NCBI RefSeq assembly: GCF_932526225.1
Contig: NC_064037.1
Coordinates: 16,368,601-16,432,600 of the forward strand
Source: Nematostella vectensis
Lineage: Eukaryota; Cnidaria; Anthozoa; Actiniaria; Edwardsiidae
Direction: 5' to 3'
Length of the DNA: 64,000 nucleotides
Part shown: in pieces, positions 10,299-21,000 of the stretch
Layout of the letters: every line of letters begins with the position of its first letter
Position numbering within the stretch: the first letter of the stretch is position 1
The notes under the pieces: model-generated
Told to the model about the DNA's origin: nothing
Databases searched by the model: none
The model's input: only the letters and a program-made list of their open reading frames with translations
Program-made: the position numbers and the translations under genes

Positions 10299-11618
10299 TC
10301 ATTCATTAAGCAGCCTCTTAACTTCTTCATCAATGAACGTGGAATCTTCTTGGCTGTAGCGGCGTGACTTTGTGGCAATAGGATGACAGTCTGCTGTCAG
10401 GTTTGCAAATGGCTCAGGCGGGTCTACATTCAGAGTGCTGAAGCTACAGACGGAGAGGGGCGGTTCGGAGCCCTTGTACTGGAAGATGACACTTTCGTGC
10501 TTTGACTGAAAGTCTACTCCTAATATGAGGTCTGCACATAGCCCAGGGAGTACAGAAAACTTGAGGCCTTCATATCTCCGTCCTTGGTAGGTAAGATCAA
10601 CTGTGCAAGTACCACTAACCTTGATGGCGCCTGTCGAGGAGGTTGCCATGGATACGGTACTAGATGAGGGCTGGACTGTCAGACTTGCTTGCTCTACTAG
10701 ACTGGGATGGATATAGCTTTCACTACTCCCACTGTCAAACAGGGCCTTGACTTGCAATCCTTGGATATTGACGACACCACATGATTTAGAGAGGGATTTT
10801 GGTGGGTTAGCTGTCAATGTGGCGAGTATCGGGGACCAAGTTGCTGCCGAAACTCTTTCTTTTGGAACCGCCTTTCCTTTACAAACTTTAGCAAAATGGC
10901 CTTTCTTTTGACACTTGTTGCAAATAGCCTCCAGGGCAGGACACTTCGGTCGAGGGTGTTTCTTGTTTCCACAGAAAAAGCAAGTAGCTTTATCGAGTTT
11001 CATTGTAGCTACAGTAGACTCGTCAGGCTGTTCTGCTGACAATGAGGTGCTGTTACAAGGTAGTGCTGCATTTATAGGTATCTGTGGTGCTCCATATGAT
11101 TCTGAACTCCTCATAGCTGACTCCAGAGCTCGAGCCTGGTCAAACATGGTCTTTAGATCAAGTGTTTTGTTCTCCAACAATCGTTGCCTGATTGTGTTGG
11201 ATTGCAGACCTGTAATAAACGCATCCCGTATGCTCTCTTCGCTGTACTGCGCTGCGGTTACACTCTTAAAATCACAGTCCTTACTCAGTGTTTTCAGAGC
11301 TTGCAAGTACTCATCTAAGCTTTCCGATGGTTGCTGGCGTCTCGTTGCAAGTAGATGGCGAGCGAAGATCTCATTCCGTGGTCTAACATAAAGGGCTTGT
11401 AGCGCCTCAATTGCTGCATCGTATTCCGTACAATCTTCGATGTGTTGGAAGAGTGTTGGAGAAACAAAGTTAGTTAAAACGGTCAACTTGTCCAGGCCCG
11501 TCTGAGGTAGAACTTGTACGAAATTCTCGAAGGTCCTTTTCCAATGGAGCCATTCCTTCTGGGCCGTGCTGCTATTTGGATCGGTTTCTAGGCGTTCAGG
11601 ACGCAGTACTTTATCCAT
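10299..11618 (-). CDS. Gypsy Gag with zinc knuckles and aspartic protease
   Basis: 439 residues beginning MDKVLRPERLE about 30 bases inside the 5' LTR. The N-terminal half resembles retrotransposon Gag (helical, with YLQALKTLSKDC and RQRLLENKT). Two zinc knuckles follow: CFFCGNKKHPRPKC and CNKCQKKGHFAKVC. A retropepsin with active site LFDSGSSESY comes next, and LILGVDF near the domain end fits the family. The frame ends at a TGA just where the linker into RT begins, so the stop falls between protease and RT rather than between Gag and protease. Confidence 0.9.
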   Translation of the reverse strand: MDKVLRPERLETDPNSSTAQKEWLHWKRTFENFVQVLPQTGLDKLTVLTNFVSPTLFQHIEDCTEYDAAIEALQALYVRPRNEIFARHLLATRRQQPSESLDEYLQALKTLSKDCDFKSVTAAQYSEESIRDAFITGLQSNTIRQRLLENKTLDLKTMFDQARALESAMRSSESYGAPQIPINAALPCNSTSLSAEQPDESTVATMKLDKATCFFCGNKKHPRPKCPALEAICNKCQKKGHFAKVCKGKAVPKERVSAATWSPILATLTANPPKSLSKSCGVVNIQGLQVKALFDSGSSESYIHPSLVEQASLTVQPSSSTVSMATSSTGAIKVSGTCTVDLTYQGRRYEGLKFSVLPGLCADLILGVDFQSKHESVIFQYKGSEPPLSVCSFSTLNVDPPEPFANLTADCHPIATKSRRYSQEDSTFIDEEVKRLLNE

Positions 11619-11632
11619 GGGACTTCAGAAAA

Positions 11633-11645
11633 TATGTTGATTAAA
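11633..11645 (-). promoter_or_regulatory. Candidate self-priming primer-binding site
   Basis: One base inside the 5' LTR lies a 13-base segment (plus strand TATGTTGATTAAA) that is the exact reverse complement of LTR positions 11678-11690. If the transcript starts near 11690, its 5' end could fold back and prime minus-strand synthesis, as known for Tf1 and predicted for sushi-type elements. I saw no tRNA-like site here, but this was judged by eye. Confidence 0.45.
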
Positions 11646-11646
11646 T

Positions 11647-11838
11647 TGTAGTAGAAGGTATGCCTCTAAACTGAGGCTTTAATCAACATAAATCTACAGC
11701 TTGTAAAACTAAACCGAAAACTAAGCAAGATGGCTGCCCCTAGAGATTCTATGGGGTAAAACCGCTGTACAACAATAAACATAACACAGGCAGCCCAACA
11801 CGTAATGTTCAAGGTTCTTAACATACATAAATACTACA
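11647..11838 (-). repeat. 5' LTR of the Gypsy element
   Basis: 192 bp with TG/CA ends, followed on the plus strand by the GGAAT target duplicate. In element orientation the promoter must lie here, though no convincing TATA box is visible. Confidence 0.93.
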
Positions 11839-13978
11839 GGAATACACCTTTGGATGTGATTTCCTGGCTACAGGCACGGGGATTACTGGCAAGGGAAATG
11901 CTTTGCCCACATCACGACCAGCCAATTCCAATGATACTAACTCTGTGCCCTGACAGGTCTGATGGCTACAAATGGTAAGCATAATAGCACCACGCAATCA
12001 GTAAATAACTTTCAATATGTTGTACATTTGCTCAGATTAATATCTGAGTCTTTAGGAAGTTTGAAGTCAAGGCGTAGCACGATCAAAAGGCCGTTATTGC
12101 GAATTCACTGTACAATAAGGAGGCTCGTATTCCGATGACTACCGTGTTAACGGTTTGGTTATGTTTTATATAATATGGCTGTATAGTTATATCGGGTCCG
12201 TTATATCTTCCTATATCTCTTTTCTCGGAGCGATGAATTCCTTTGAACGGATATGATAAAATCATGCATACATAATGACTGTAACACCAGAAAAGATAAT
12301 AATCTTCATCAAAATATTCGCCTTGAAAAATCACAGAATTTATCAAGAAGCAACATTTTCGAACGCTCACAAGCAATCCTACCGAGAAAATAAGAGCAAC
12401 GAACTTGATTGCGAATAGACCATAATCAGCGTAGAGCCTTAAACCGCTGATAACCTACCCTGAACTTGAAATAAAATACTCAACGCGATGAAAGTCGAAA
12501 AGTCACCGCGATGGCGATAATGGGTAAAAGTAATAAGATACTATCCTAGATTGATCACATTTAGAATAATACCCCTTCTCCCCATTATTGTGGTATTTTT
12601 ACTCCCTGCTTGACTGCGTAACGTACTACCTTATTGCACTTAATTTTGACGTCATTTTAATTTTGCGATTTTAAAAGTGTCGCGAAATATATAGCCATCT
12701 CAAAATCTCTAAATTTTAAGTGTAATAAGGTAATAAGCCTTCTAACTCTCTATTAGCCTGTATCCAGCTGGAATAGTTCGGTTATAACCAAGGTTTATTT
12801 CCTGCTGCACGCGGACTAGCTCTCTATTTGGTCACATGAATCCAAAAACACCAAACAAATAGCAGCAGGCTTCGTACTAATAGATAGATCACAAACCCCA
12901 ACAAAAACATTATCGTTGCTTACTTTGAAAGTCATATTAAACAGGAGGTGTCCAAACTGCCATCGCAGGACATCGGTGAGGAATGGATCCTTCTTCGCCG
13001 AGTTCCCAAGAATTGAACTTTCCAAAATTGTCATCATAATTCATTCTTGGGCAAAAAAGTTGAAACAGAAGACATCCGCAGAGATGTGTGATGTAAGTGA
13101 ACGGGCTGTGGGCCATATATCTGCTAGGATCAGAGACATCTGCGCAGAAGATTTGCGACGACGCCCTGTAATACCATTCGGAGGTCCCGGCGTTGTCTGC
13201 CAGATTGACGAGAGCAGATTCAACCACAAGCCAAAGGTATGTCTTACCTAACAGCTACTAATATAAGATATTTATTTATTATTACCCGGAATGCGATATG
13301 AAAATTCTGAGATAAAAAGGGGAGTACAACCGTTTTTACCTGGTATTTATGTTTTATCTTATTCGATAAATTGTGTCATGTATTTTTTATTTTCTTTGTC
13401 CATTTTAGCACAACCGTGGAAGACCGCCAATGCGCGAAAATTGGGTGTTTGGCGTTGTACACCGGTACAATTTTGTCGATCCGATAACCGGTGTACACTC
13501 CCAACACATCGAATCTTTATGGTCCCGCCTTAAAAGCACAGTAAAAGAACGGCGGGGGATTCGCAGGGTGCACCTCCAGAGTTACCTCGACGAGCAGACC
13601 TGGAGGGACTGGCGCGCTTCTAACAGGGGTACCTTCTATCCCTTCCTTGGTATCCTCCGTCAACAGTTTCCCGTATAAATGCTAGATGCTGGCGACAATG
13701 AGTCAGGTGGCACCTGATGATACCCTTCTGGAGTTCCAGAATAATATCTTATTTCATTCGGCATAGAAATGAGAGGGGACCAGCAGCCATGCATTATTAT
13801 CAAAGTCACATTATAATCCCATGTCAAATAGTAATGAGGATGTATAGAGTAAGGCTGTTTTAGACGAAAACGTCAAGAATTCTCATTTGTCTGTTTTCAA
13901 AAGGAAACTAAATTTCTTGGAGCACTATTGATGCTCATAAAATCTCATTCATACTTCTGTTTTGAAACAGATACCACT

Positions 13979-14182
13979 CTTAGGTTTATAGTTTTGTTTC
14001 TATATGTCTGTGTGTGTGTGTGTCCTGACCTACCGCACATTTTACCTATTTTTCTGGGATCTGCCCTCGTTAACCCTTGAGTTATTTCACATGCCAGTAG
14101 CCAGGTTTATTCGGATTTATTCTATACCTTAAAAGAATGTATGTAAGATAAGGGTAAATAAAAATTTGTTGTTGTTGTTTGT
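13979..14182. other. Possible 3' end of a non-LTR retrotransposon
   Basis: Sequence ending GGGTAAATAAAAATTTGTTG with a short TTG-repeat tail resembles the 3' end of LINE-like elements. There is no coding support, so this is weak. Confidence 0.25.
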
Positions 14183-14489
14183 TGTATGTTTTGCGAGCAT
14201 GCCCGGGAGAGGGACTTCGAGAAAAACAGATGGGGATGCTCGACAGCAAAATCAGTTTTAACCCTAAGGGATAGCGGCATTAAGGGCGTGGTAAACAAAA
14301 CTTCTTACCCCTAAGAGATAGCACATTGGGTGTGGTCTAAGGAATTTTTAACCCTAAAAACAATGCCCGTTTTAATTGGCTGACGTACCCTGTATTCTAT
14401 GTTACCGACAATAAAGCCGGAAGTATCAACCGATCAGATGACTTGTGGTTTATTGTAGAATACGTTTCGAGCGGTAGGGCCACTATTTT

Positions 14490-14640
14490 GTGAGACACCC
14501 TAAAAGATAGCAGCATCGGAAAAAATCCTAAAACACCCCCCAAGAGATAGCAGCCGGTAATATTCTTTATACCCTAGAAGACAGGTCGATCTCCTCCGTC
14601 TACTTTTCTGGAGAGTCCCCCCCCCCACCGGAGAGCATGC
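14490..14640. repeat. Dispersed repeat, second copy near 26975-27110
   Basis: Both loci carry the same run of motifs in the same order: ATCGGAAAAA, a GATAGCAG box, ATACCCTA, a GACAGG or GATAGGG box, then GTCTACTTTTC, CCGGAGA or TGGAGAGTCCC. The copies are diverged. The class is unknown. Confidence 0.6.
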
Positions 14641-14642
14641 CC

Positions 14643-14775
14643 AATTGGAAAACTAATTTGTATACCAACAACCAACTTCCTGGATCAGTCAGTATAAAAA
14701 GAAGTATTTTCCAAGGTGATTCTTTCTCGCCACTTCTTTTTGTCATCACCATGTTCACAATGGTGCGCTCATAAA
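14643..14775 (+). pseudogene. Reverse-transcriptase fragment
   Basis: About 43 codons read NWKTNLYTN, then SIFQGDSFSPLLFVITMF, before a stop. QGDSxSPLLF is the conserved region-4 box of non-LTR RTs. Nothing on either side continues it, so it is a truncated relic. Confidence 0.6.
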
Positions 14776-14840
14776 TGATTTCTCTCCTTTTTTATGCATT
14801 TTAATGTTCCTTTTTACAGTTCTTGATCCCCTTAGACAGA

Positions 14841-15047
14841 TTAGGGAGGATCGGATGGGATCCAGGACACCGTTGTCGCGTAATCCTCCCCTTTCTTTGC
14901 GGCGATTAGCTCGGCCAGCCTACTATGGTACCTCTCACATTCCTCGCCCATTCCTCCGGTGGTGGTGAACACTAATAGGGTGAAAGTTCCAGTTTTCATG
15001 GTTGAGGTTGGGTATGGTCCTTGTGGATCCGTCCTTGTAAGAGGCAT
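14841..15047 (-). pseudogene. Fragment of a retroelement polyprotein C-terminus
   Basis: The minus-strand frame contains [20 protein letters not shown] and ATTVSWI. I recall this block from repeat-derived ORFs of aquatic animals, next to RT domains. It breaks off soon after SWI. The parent element class is not assigned. Its 5' end abuts the hairpin array starting at 15069. Confidence 0.45.
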
Positions 15048-15068
15048 TTTGTATTTTGCATTATTTAC

Positions 15069-15400
15069 TTTTACCCGATAACGCTTTATCGGGTATTTAT
15101 ATTTTCTTTTACCCGATAACCTGATAACGCGTTACCGGGTATTTGTATTTCGTTTTACCCGATAACGCTTTACCGGGTATTTATATTTTGTTTTACCCGA
15201 TAACCTGATAACGCTTTACCGGGTATTTATATTTTGTTTTACCCGATAACGCTTCATCGGGTATTTATATTTTGTTTTACCCGATAACGCTTTATCGGGT
15301 ATTTATATTTTCCTTTACCCGATAACCTGATAACGCTTTACCGGGTATTTATATTTTAAATAACTTTTAGCCGATGAAATGTTACCGGGTATTATGCTTT
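15069..15400. repeat. Tandem array of perfect hairpin units
   Basis: About seven to eight units alternate between roughly 36 and 46 bp. Each contains ACCCGATAA, a short loop and TTATCGGGT (or TTACCGGGT), so each unit is itself an inverted repeat with 9-bp arms. The longer units carry an extra CCTGATAAC. A decayed unit follows to about 15430. Confidence 0.9.
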
Positions 15401-15469
15401 TAATCTACTCCAGATTCATCGGGTATTAATAACCTTTACCAGATACCTTTTATTTATACCTGGTGGCCC

Positions 15470-16189
15470 TAAAGCTCAATTGATCCGGCCTTATATGCTT
15501 GTTCCTTTACTTGTGGCGGACACCTGTTCATATTTCTCTTTACAAATTCAAACTTCTCATTGCCTTTGGCTGTAATGTTTAAAACATGTTGGCGTCAATC
15601 GAGAGCTTTCACCTTATATTCCAAGGTTGGCTGTTTACTTGCTCCAGTGGCTTCCCCTGCATAGTGTTAGTTCGTTTGAGCGGGTTTTTCTTCCTCGTAA
15701 CTGGCATCGACTCGCACTTTGATATATAAAATTACATTTGCCATTTATAAGCCCACACAGATAGTTTATCTAGATCGTCCTGTAAAACGGTTCAGTCCTC
15801 AGGCTTCTCGATGACTTAGTACATCATGGTGTCATCAGCAAACAGTCTTAGGTTCGAGGTATTGTCTTCGCCAATGTCATTTATAATAGACAAGGAACAT
15901 GAGAGGACCTAAGACTGTTCACTATGGGATTCCAGATCTAACTTTTACTGGTATGGCACACATTCCATCCTTAATTTCCCTCTGCTGTAAGCCAGCTGAT
16001 TCACCCAAGGACAGAACCATTGATACCACAGTGTTCTAACTTTTTCTGCAGTCTCGCATGAGGCACAGTGTCAAATGCTTTCCCAAAATCCATTATGAGC
16101 TAATCTACTTGAGCTCTGTGGCCTAATGCTCTAGTTATTGCATCGATAGTGATAATGAGCTGACTTTCACATGATCCTCTACTACGTAA
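15470..16189 (-). pseudogene. Decayed non-LTR reverse transcriptase
   Basis: Read on the minus strand, with several stops and frameshifts, the region gives MDFGKAFDTVPHARLQKKLE (RT motif A), EHCGINGS, and later LRLFADDTMMY-like residues split by a frame change. This is the RT domain of a jockey/CR1-like element, long inactive. Confidence 0.65.
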
Positions 16190-16194
16190 TGCAT

Positions 16195-16419
16195 CAGGGC
16201 CGTACCCAGGGGGGAGGGGGTGCGAACCCCCCCCAAAACTGCCGAAGGTCCACTTTCGGTTCTTGTCAGGCCTCCATTCAAACCAGCTATGCTGAATTGG
16301 GTGGCCTGCTTAAATATTGCTAATAAATAAATCAGAGAACTCCCCCCTGGAAAAATGAATTCACTTTTTTCGGATTCAGCACCCCCCCCCACCCAAGAAA
16401 AATCCTGGGTACGGGCCTG
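16195..16419. mobile_element. CAGGCCCGTACCCAG-family MITE, copy A
   Basis: Terminal inverted repeats CAGGGCCGTACCCAGG and CCTGGGTACGGGCCTG are flanked by the 5-bp duplicate TGCAT (16190-16194, 16420-16424). The inside is shortened relative to the roughly 310-320-bp copies. A 5-bp duplication and CAGG ends suggest a non-autonomous hAT-like element (the hAT5 group has 5-bp duplications), which is inference. Confidence 0.8.
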
Positions 16420-16981
16420 TGCATGCTGGTAATCTTTGAGATTTTATACTTATTGAGGTGGCTTGCTTATGAACTAAGCATAAAATATGTGTTCCATTTA
16501 TTTGCATGTGATAGCATTGTGGCAATACTCACATTTCGTGATTAGAACCTCTGCCAACAACTTTATTTGTAAAAAGGAATATATTAAATAGATAATAATA
16601 GGAATACAGCCAAAAGTTTAGAAGGATGTCCTGTATCTGATTGGCTTGTTCAGACTATTGTTTTTATTTTGGATAAATGCTATAAAGACAAGAGTTGGCT
16701 AAATTGTATAAAATTATGTTTATTATATTTAATTTGCTTAGTCTGTATAAATAGTTTTGTTTTTATAATCCCTTTTGAAGGGTATTTTATTTGGTACTAA
16801 GGCGTGTGAGATGGGTAAAGAATGCTAATTAGGATGACTAAAGTAGCCAGTGACAATGTCATATCGGCCCTAGATCAAAGGCCACTCTATATGACTATGT
16901 ACCATGCCATGTGTACGAAAGAACATTGAAGAATCGAGTTGTTCATTTGCAAAGAACGGCATTTAAACTAGGCATAAGTCT

Positions 16982-18000
16982 CATCTTTAGAAAGCATGGT
17001 TGGCCTGTCCATGCATACGTGACAACGGTAGCGTGCGTCGCAATATGTCATCTATAAAAAGAATGGTTGGTCTGTCCATGGTAAGGTGACCACGGTAGCG
17101 TTCGTCGCAATGTGTCATCTATAAAAAGAATGGTTGGTCTGTCCATGGTAAGGTGACCACGGTAGCGTTCGTCGCAATGTGTCATCTATAAAAAGAATGG
17201 TTGGTCTGTCCATGCTAGGGTGACCACGGTAACGTGCGTCGCAATGTTTCATCTATAAAAAGAATGGTTGGTCTGTCCATGCTAGGGTGACCACGGTAGC
17301 GTGCGTCGCAATGTGTCATCTATAAAAAGAATGGTTGGTCTGTCCATGCTAAGGTGACCACGGTAGCGTACGTCGCAATGTGTCATCTATAAGAAGAATG
17401 GTTGGTCTATCCATGCTTAGGTGACCACGTTAGCGTACGTCGCAATGTTTCATCTATAAAAAGAATGGTTGGTCTGTCCATGGTAAGGTGACCACGGTAG
17501 CGTGCGTCGCAATGTGTCATCTATAAAAAGAATGGTTGGTCTGTCCATGCTAGGGTGACCACGGTAGCGTGCGTCGCAATGTGTCATCTATAAAAAGAAT
17601 GGTTGGTCTGTCCATGGTAAGGTGACCACGGTAGCTTGCGTCGCAATGTGTCATCTATAAAAATAATGGTTGGTCTATCCATGCTAAGGGTGACAACGGT
17701 AACGTGCGTCGCAATGTGTCATCTATAAAAAGAATGGTTGGTCTGGCCATGCTAAGGTGACCACGGTAGCGTACGTCGCAATGTGTCATCTATAAAAATA
17801 ATGGTTGGTCTATCCATGCTAAGGTGACCACGGTAGCATGCGTCGTAATGTTTCATCTATAAAAAAAATGGTTGGTCTGTCCATGCTAAGGTGACCACGG
17901 TAGCGTTCGTCGCAATGTGTCATCTATTAAAATAATGGTTGGTCTATCCATGCTAAGGGTGACAACGGTAGCTTGCGTCGCAATGTTTCATCTATAAGAA
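16982..18000. repeat. 67-bp tandem array just beyond the MFSD13A-like stop codon
   Basis: About 15 head-to-tail units of 67 bp share ATGGTTGGTCTGTCCATG and GCGTCGCAATGTGTCATC. Units differ by single substitutions and vary in CCATGG versus CCATGCTA. The array stops about 50 bp short of the MFSD13A-like stop codon, so it would lie in or directly after that gene's 3' UTR. Confidence 0.95.
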
Positions 18001-18051
18001 TGGAAGTGTAAGTGTCGTCAATGTAAGTGTCATCTTTAATGAACCATCCAT

Positions 18052-21000
18052 CTAAATAGCCAGCTCTTCAGTGAACTGTGCCTTGGAGTAACGTGACTTG
18101 CGCAGGGTGTATTTTCTCCAAAACACAATCTGGACGACCGCAAGGAGCATGGGCACTAGGCACAGGAGCTGGAACATGACTTCCTGGAGATCACGGTAGG
18201 AATCTAGGAAAGTTGAAACAAAGGACCCGGTCGTGAACTAGACCCGGAAAATTGAATCAGATAGGCACCCTGCTATTAGAAGAAACAGTAGAGCTATGTG
18301 AATATCTTGCAATTTGACGAGGAGTATACTGTTTCTGGTCTTACCTGTTGCTCTGGATGCCATGGTGTTTTCTTTGTTCTGCGCAAAATGAAAATGGGAG
18401 AAGTTATTACGAAACGATATATGTTATAACCGGGGGTTCAAACAATTCTAAAACACATTCACAAGTAATATTCTTTTAAATGAGTTGATTTCTTTTAAGA
18501 TCTTCACCGAGTGTGACTATTTATTTTATTAAATGACCTAAACTATTCTTTTTTTAGCTTCTGGAGCGTAATAAAAGTAATTATTTGTGGTTTGAGCTGC
18601 GTTTACTACTTGTGTGTTTTTTTAAATTTTGTTCGGCTTATAAATTATTCCGAGTTCAAATATTTTTACGACGTCGCCAGAAATCTATAGTGTTTCATTT
18701 CTACCACATTGCTTTGATGTGTGACTCGGTAAATCCTAGAGTTTAGGTTTGGAGTTGTTTAGTTATATGACGGAATAGGGATATATTTTGTAATGCTTAG
18801 AAAAGATTCCGCCACTTGCTCTTTAAGCTTCCAGAATATAAAACTACTGGGTTCTTTGAGTGTAAAGATTTTTCCCTTATATCGTACAGTGACGTCATTA
18901 GAATGAGTGATCACCTTGTAGCCATGCCTTGCTAGAACATAGACGACAAGCATAGGCGCGAGGGACTGGGCCGGTTTGGTAAAGAGCGCGTTGGTGCCAA
19001 AGATCATGGACGACACAGGGCTCCTGAAAGACACAGCAATCACTTAAAACCACAGGAAGCCCAATCAGAGACTAGTAAACTGTCCTTACTCTTCGGCTCA
19101 CTTTAAGGTTTGCCCGCCCTAGTCCTAATAGCGCACGGGGCCGGGTGGCAGCTCAGCGATTCGGGTCTATCTATGCTTCTCATAGCTATGTGGCCCTGCT
19201 GTGGTTTATAGGCCTGGCTCTCTAGAATCGGGGGTCCATGTAGACCCATACCCAGAAATGGCTGGGGGGGGGGGGGGTGGTAGGGCGCATAGGTATGGTA
19301 TTGGAAATGCATAGTATTTGGAGGCCCCTTTATAAGAAACAGGCCCGTACCCAGGGTTTTTCTTGGGGAGGGGGGGGATCCGAAAAAGTGGGCTTATATT
19401 TCCGGTGGGGGGGGGAGGGAAGGAGGGGGTTCTCTGGTAAAAACCTGACCATGCCTTGCAGTATCTCAACGGGGCGTTTATTGTCGGTTTCGGCTACATA
19501 AAAGAGTGGTCTAGCTGTAGCTTAAAATATGTTTGTCTACAAATAATAGCACGTCTATTGGAAACCGAAAGTGGGCCTTCGGCCGTTGTGTGTGTGTGTG
19601 TGTGGGGGGGGGACGTTCGCAACCCCTGCACCCCCCTTGGGTACTGGCCTGAGAAATTACACACTTTTTGGCCGCTAGGGGATGGGTGGGTGCCCACCTC
19701 CCTGCGAACGCGCCTGCCATGAACACTTTGTCTTTCTCTGATGAACACCTTGTCATTTCAGATGGGACGCGAAAGAGCCTCTTTGGAGGCTGGCCCGCGA
19801 AACGATCTTCAATGACAGTTTACGAAATAATGAAAATAAAACCACAATGACCATGTAACTAAGTAAACCAAAATGTTTTAGCGCTTTTCAGGTCACGATA
19901 GGGCGTTTGCAGAAGGGAATCCATGTGAAAAGTACCAACTTACCCTCGGTTGTGCGTTATTTTGTCGTCATCGATGACATCAGAAAGCGGGAGGTTGAAC
20001 GTCGAGCTCGCTGCCGAAGTTATTGTCCTGTAAGTAAGGTTTACATTACGAGCTAGCTGCCGAGGTAATTGTCTTGTTAGTAAGATTTAACTTACGAACA
20101 CCGGGAACATCATTACAGTGGGAACTGCACTGGATCTACAAGTTATCACAAATTTATCACAAAGACAACTCATGGTTTTTATGTGCTCTAGAGAGCTATT
20201 TTACAACAATGTCTTTTATCTATTCTATAGGAGTTCAAGAATGCTTGGCATATCTAGGCTCGCTTACGACCCCTCCCCTCAGTTAAATAGTCAACTGGAT
20301 TGTACTCAAGAATACTATTGAATCACGCCGCCATTTTATGCTCCCGCTCAATGCCGAGTCACACAAAGAATCCATTTCCATCGGCCAATTCAAGGAAGTA
20401 ACTGAGAAACTTTCTATCGAATATCATTAATAAAGTATCAGTCTTCAATTGTGGATGGTTATTCTGACGTTTACTTGCAAATAAACCGTTGCATTTTGAA
20501 TTATAAACAATAACAAAGGAGAAGGTGACCGAATGACTCTGGTACTCACCGATCGGCAAGAAACATGAACGCCAACAGCCAAGTGTGCATTCTACCGGCC
20601 ATGTACATGACCGCTGCAAGGATGAACTGGAGAGAAAAACAACACAACACTCATAGCTCGTGTAAATAGCATATATGGCCCGTGTAAATAGCGTTCACAT
20701 TGAGATCGACATTGCTGGGCCAAGCAGTCAGTAAAACCATTTTAAGGTATACGTCGAAGGGCGTTGCCCTAATTATGCCCCCTGGAAACAACGTCTGAAT
20801 GAAAAAGTCGAGGGAAATATTGGAAATCTAAAACCACGACTTGAAAAGAAAACAAACAGCAAATTTAACGGTCTATAGAAGTGCATTTGCAAGTACACTC
20901 CCGAGTCAGGGTCCACCACTGTGGAATCAACGTCGTGGGTTTAATTCTAGTGAACGTTGGGTGAACTTAAGCCATTTCAAATAACAACATCTTTAACCTT

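Larger units (their letters stand above)
7756..11838 (-). mobile_element. Complete Ty3/Gypsy LTR retrotransposon
   Basis: The 4083-bp element is read on the minus strand. It has 192-bp LTRs beginning TG and ending CA at 7756-7947 and 11647-11838, which look identical by eye, and a perfect 5-bp target duplication GGAAT (7751-7755 and 11839-11843). Gene order is Gag-protease-RT-RNase H-integrase, which places it in Ty3/Gypsy. Identical LTRs mean a very recent insertion. It sits inside the first exon of the Merlin-like transposase gene. One in-frame TGA separates protease from RT. Confidence 0.95.
7714..13678 (+). pseudogene. Merlin/ISXO2-like DDE transposase gene, split by a retrotransposon and lacking its catalytic middle
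   Basis: If the Gypsy insertion and one target duplicate are left out, the frame is exon 1 7714-7755 plus 11844-11974, exon 2 12945-13236 and exon 3 13409-13678, about 244 codons. Family hallmarks are the N-terminal block WLQARGLLAREM, DRSDGYKW, a zinc-like CPNCHRRTSVRNGSFF, then QIDESRF (first catalytic D), NRGR, WVFGVV, and FVDPITGVH with IESLWSRLK (the final E). Between WVFGVV and HRYNFVDP roughly 60-70 residues expected in this family, including the second catalytic D, are absent without a frame break. Two introns interrupt it. It is therefore doubly disabled: deleted core plus a 4-kb insertion in exon 1. Terminal repeats of the parent element were not identified. Confidence 0.75.

Noticed and set aside
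10915-11391. 158-residue plus-strand frame
   Set aside because: Antisense shadow of the Gypsy Gag; no family match.
16982-18000. 67-bp repeats considered as a CRISPR or satellite centromere
   Set aside because: No spacers, and only about fifteen copies at one gene end; local tandem array.
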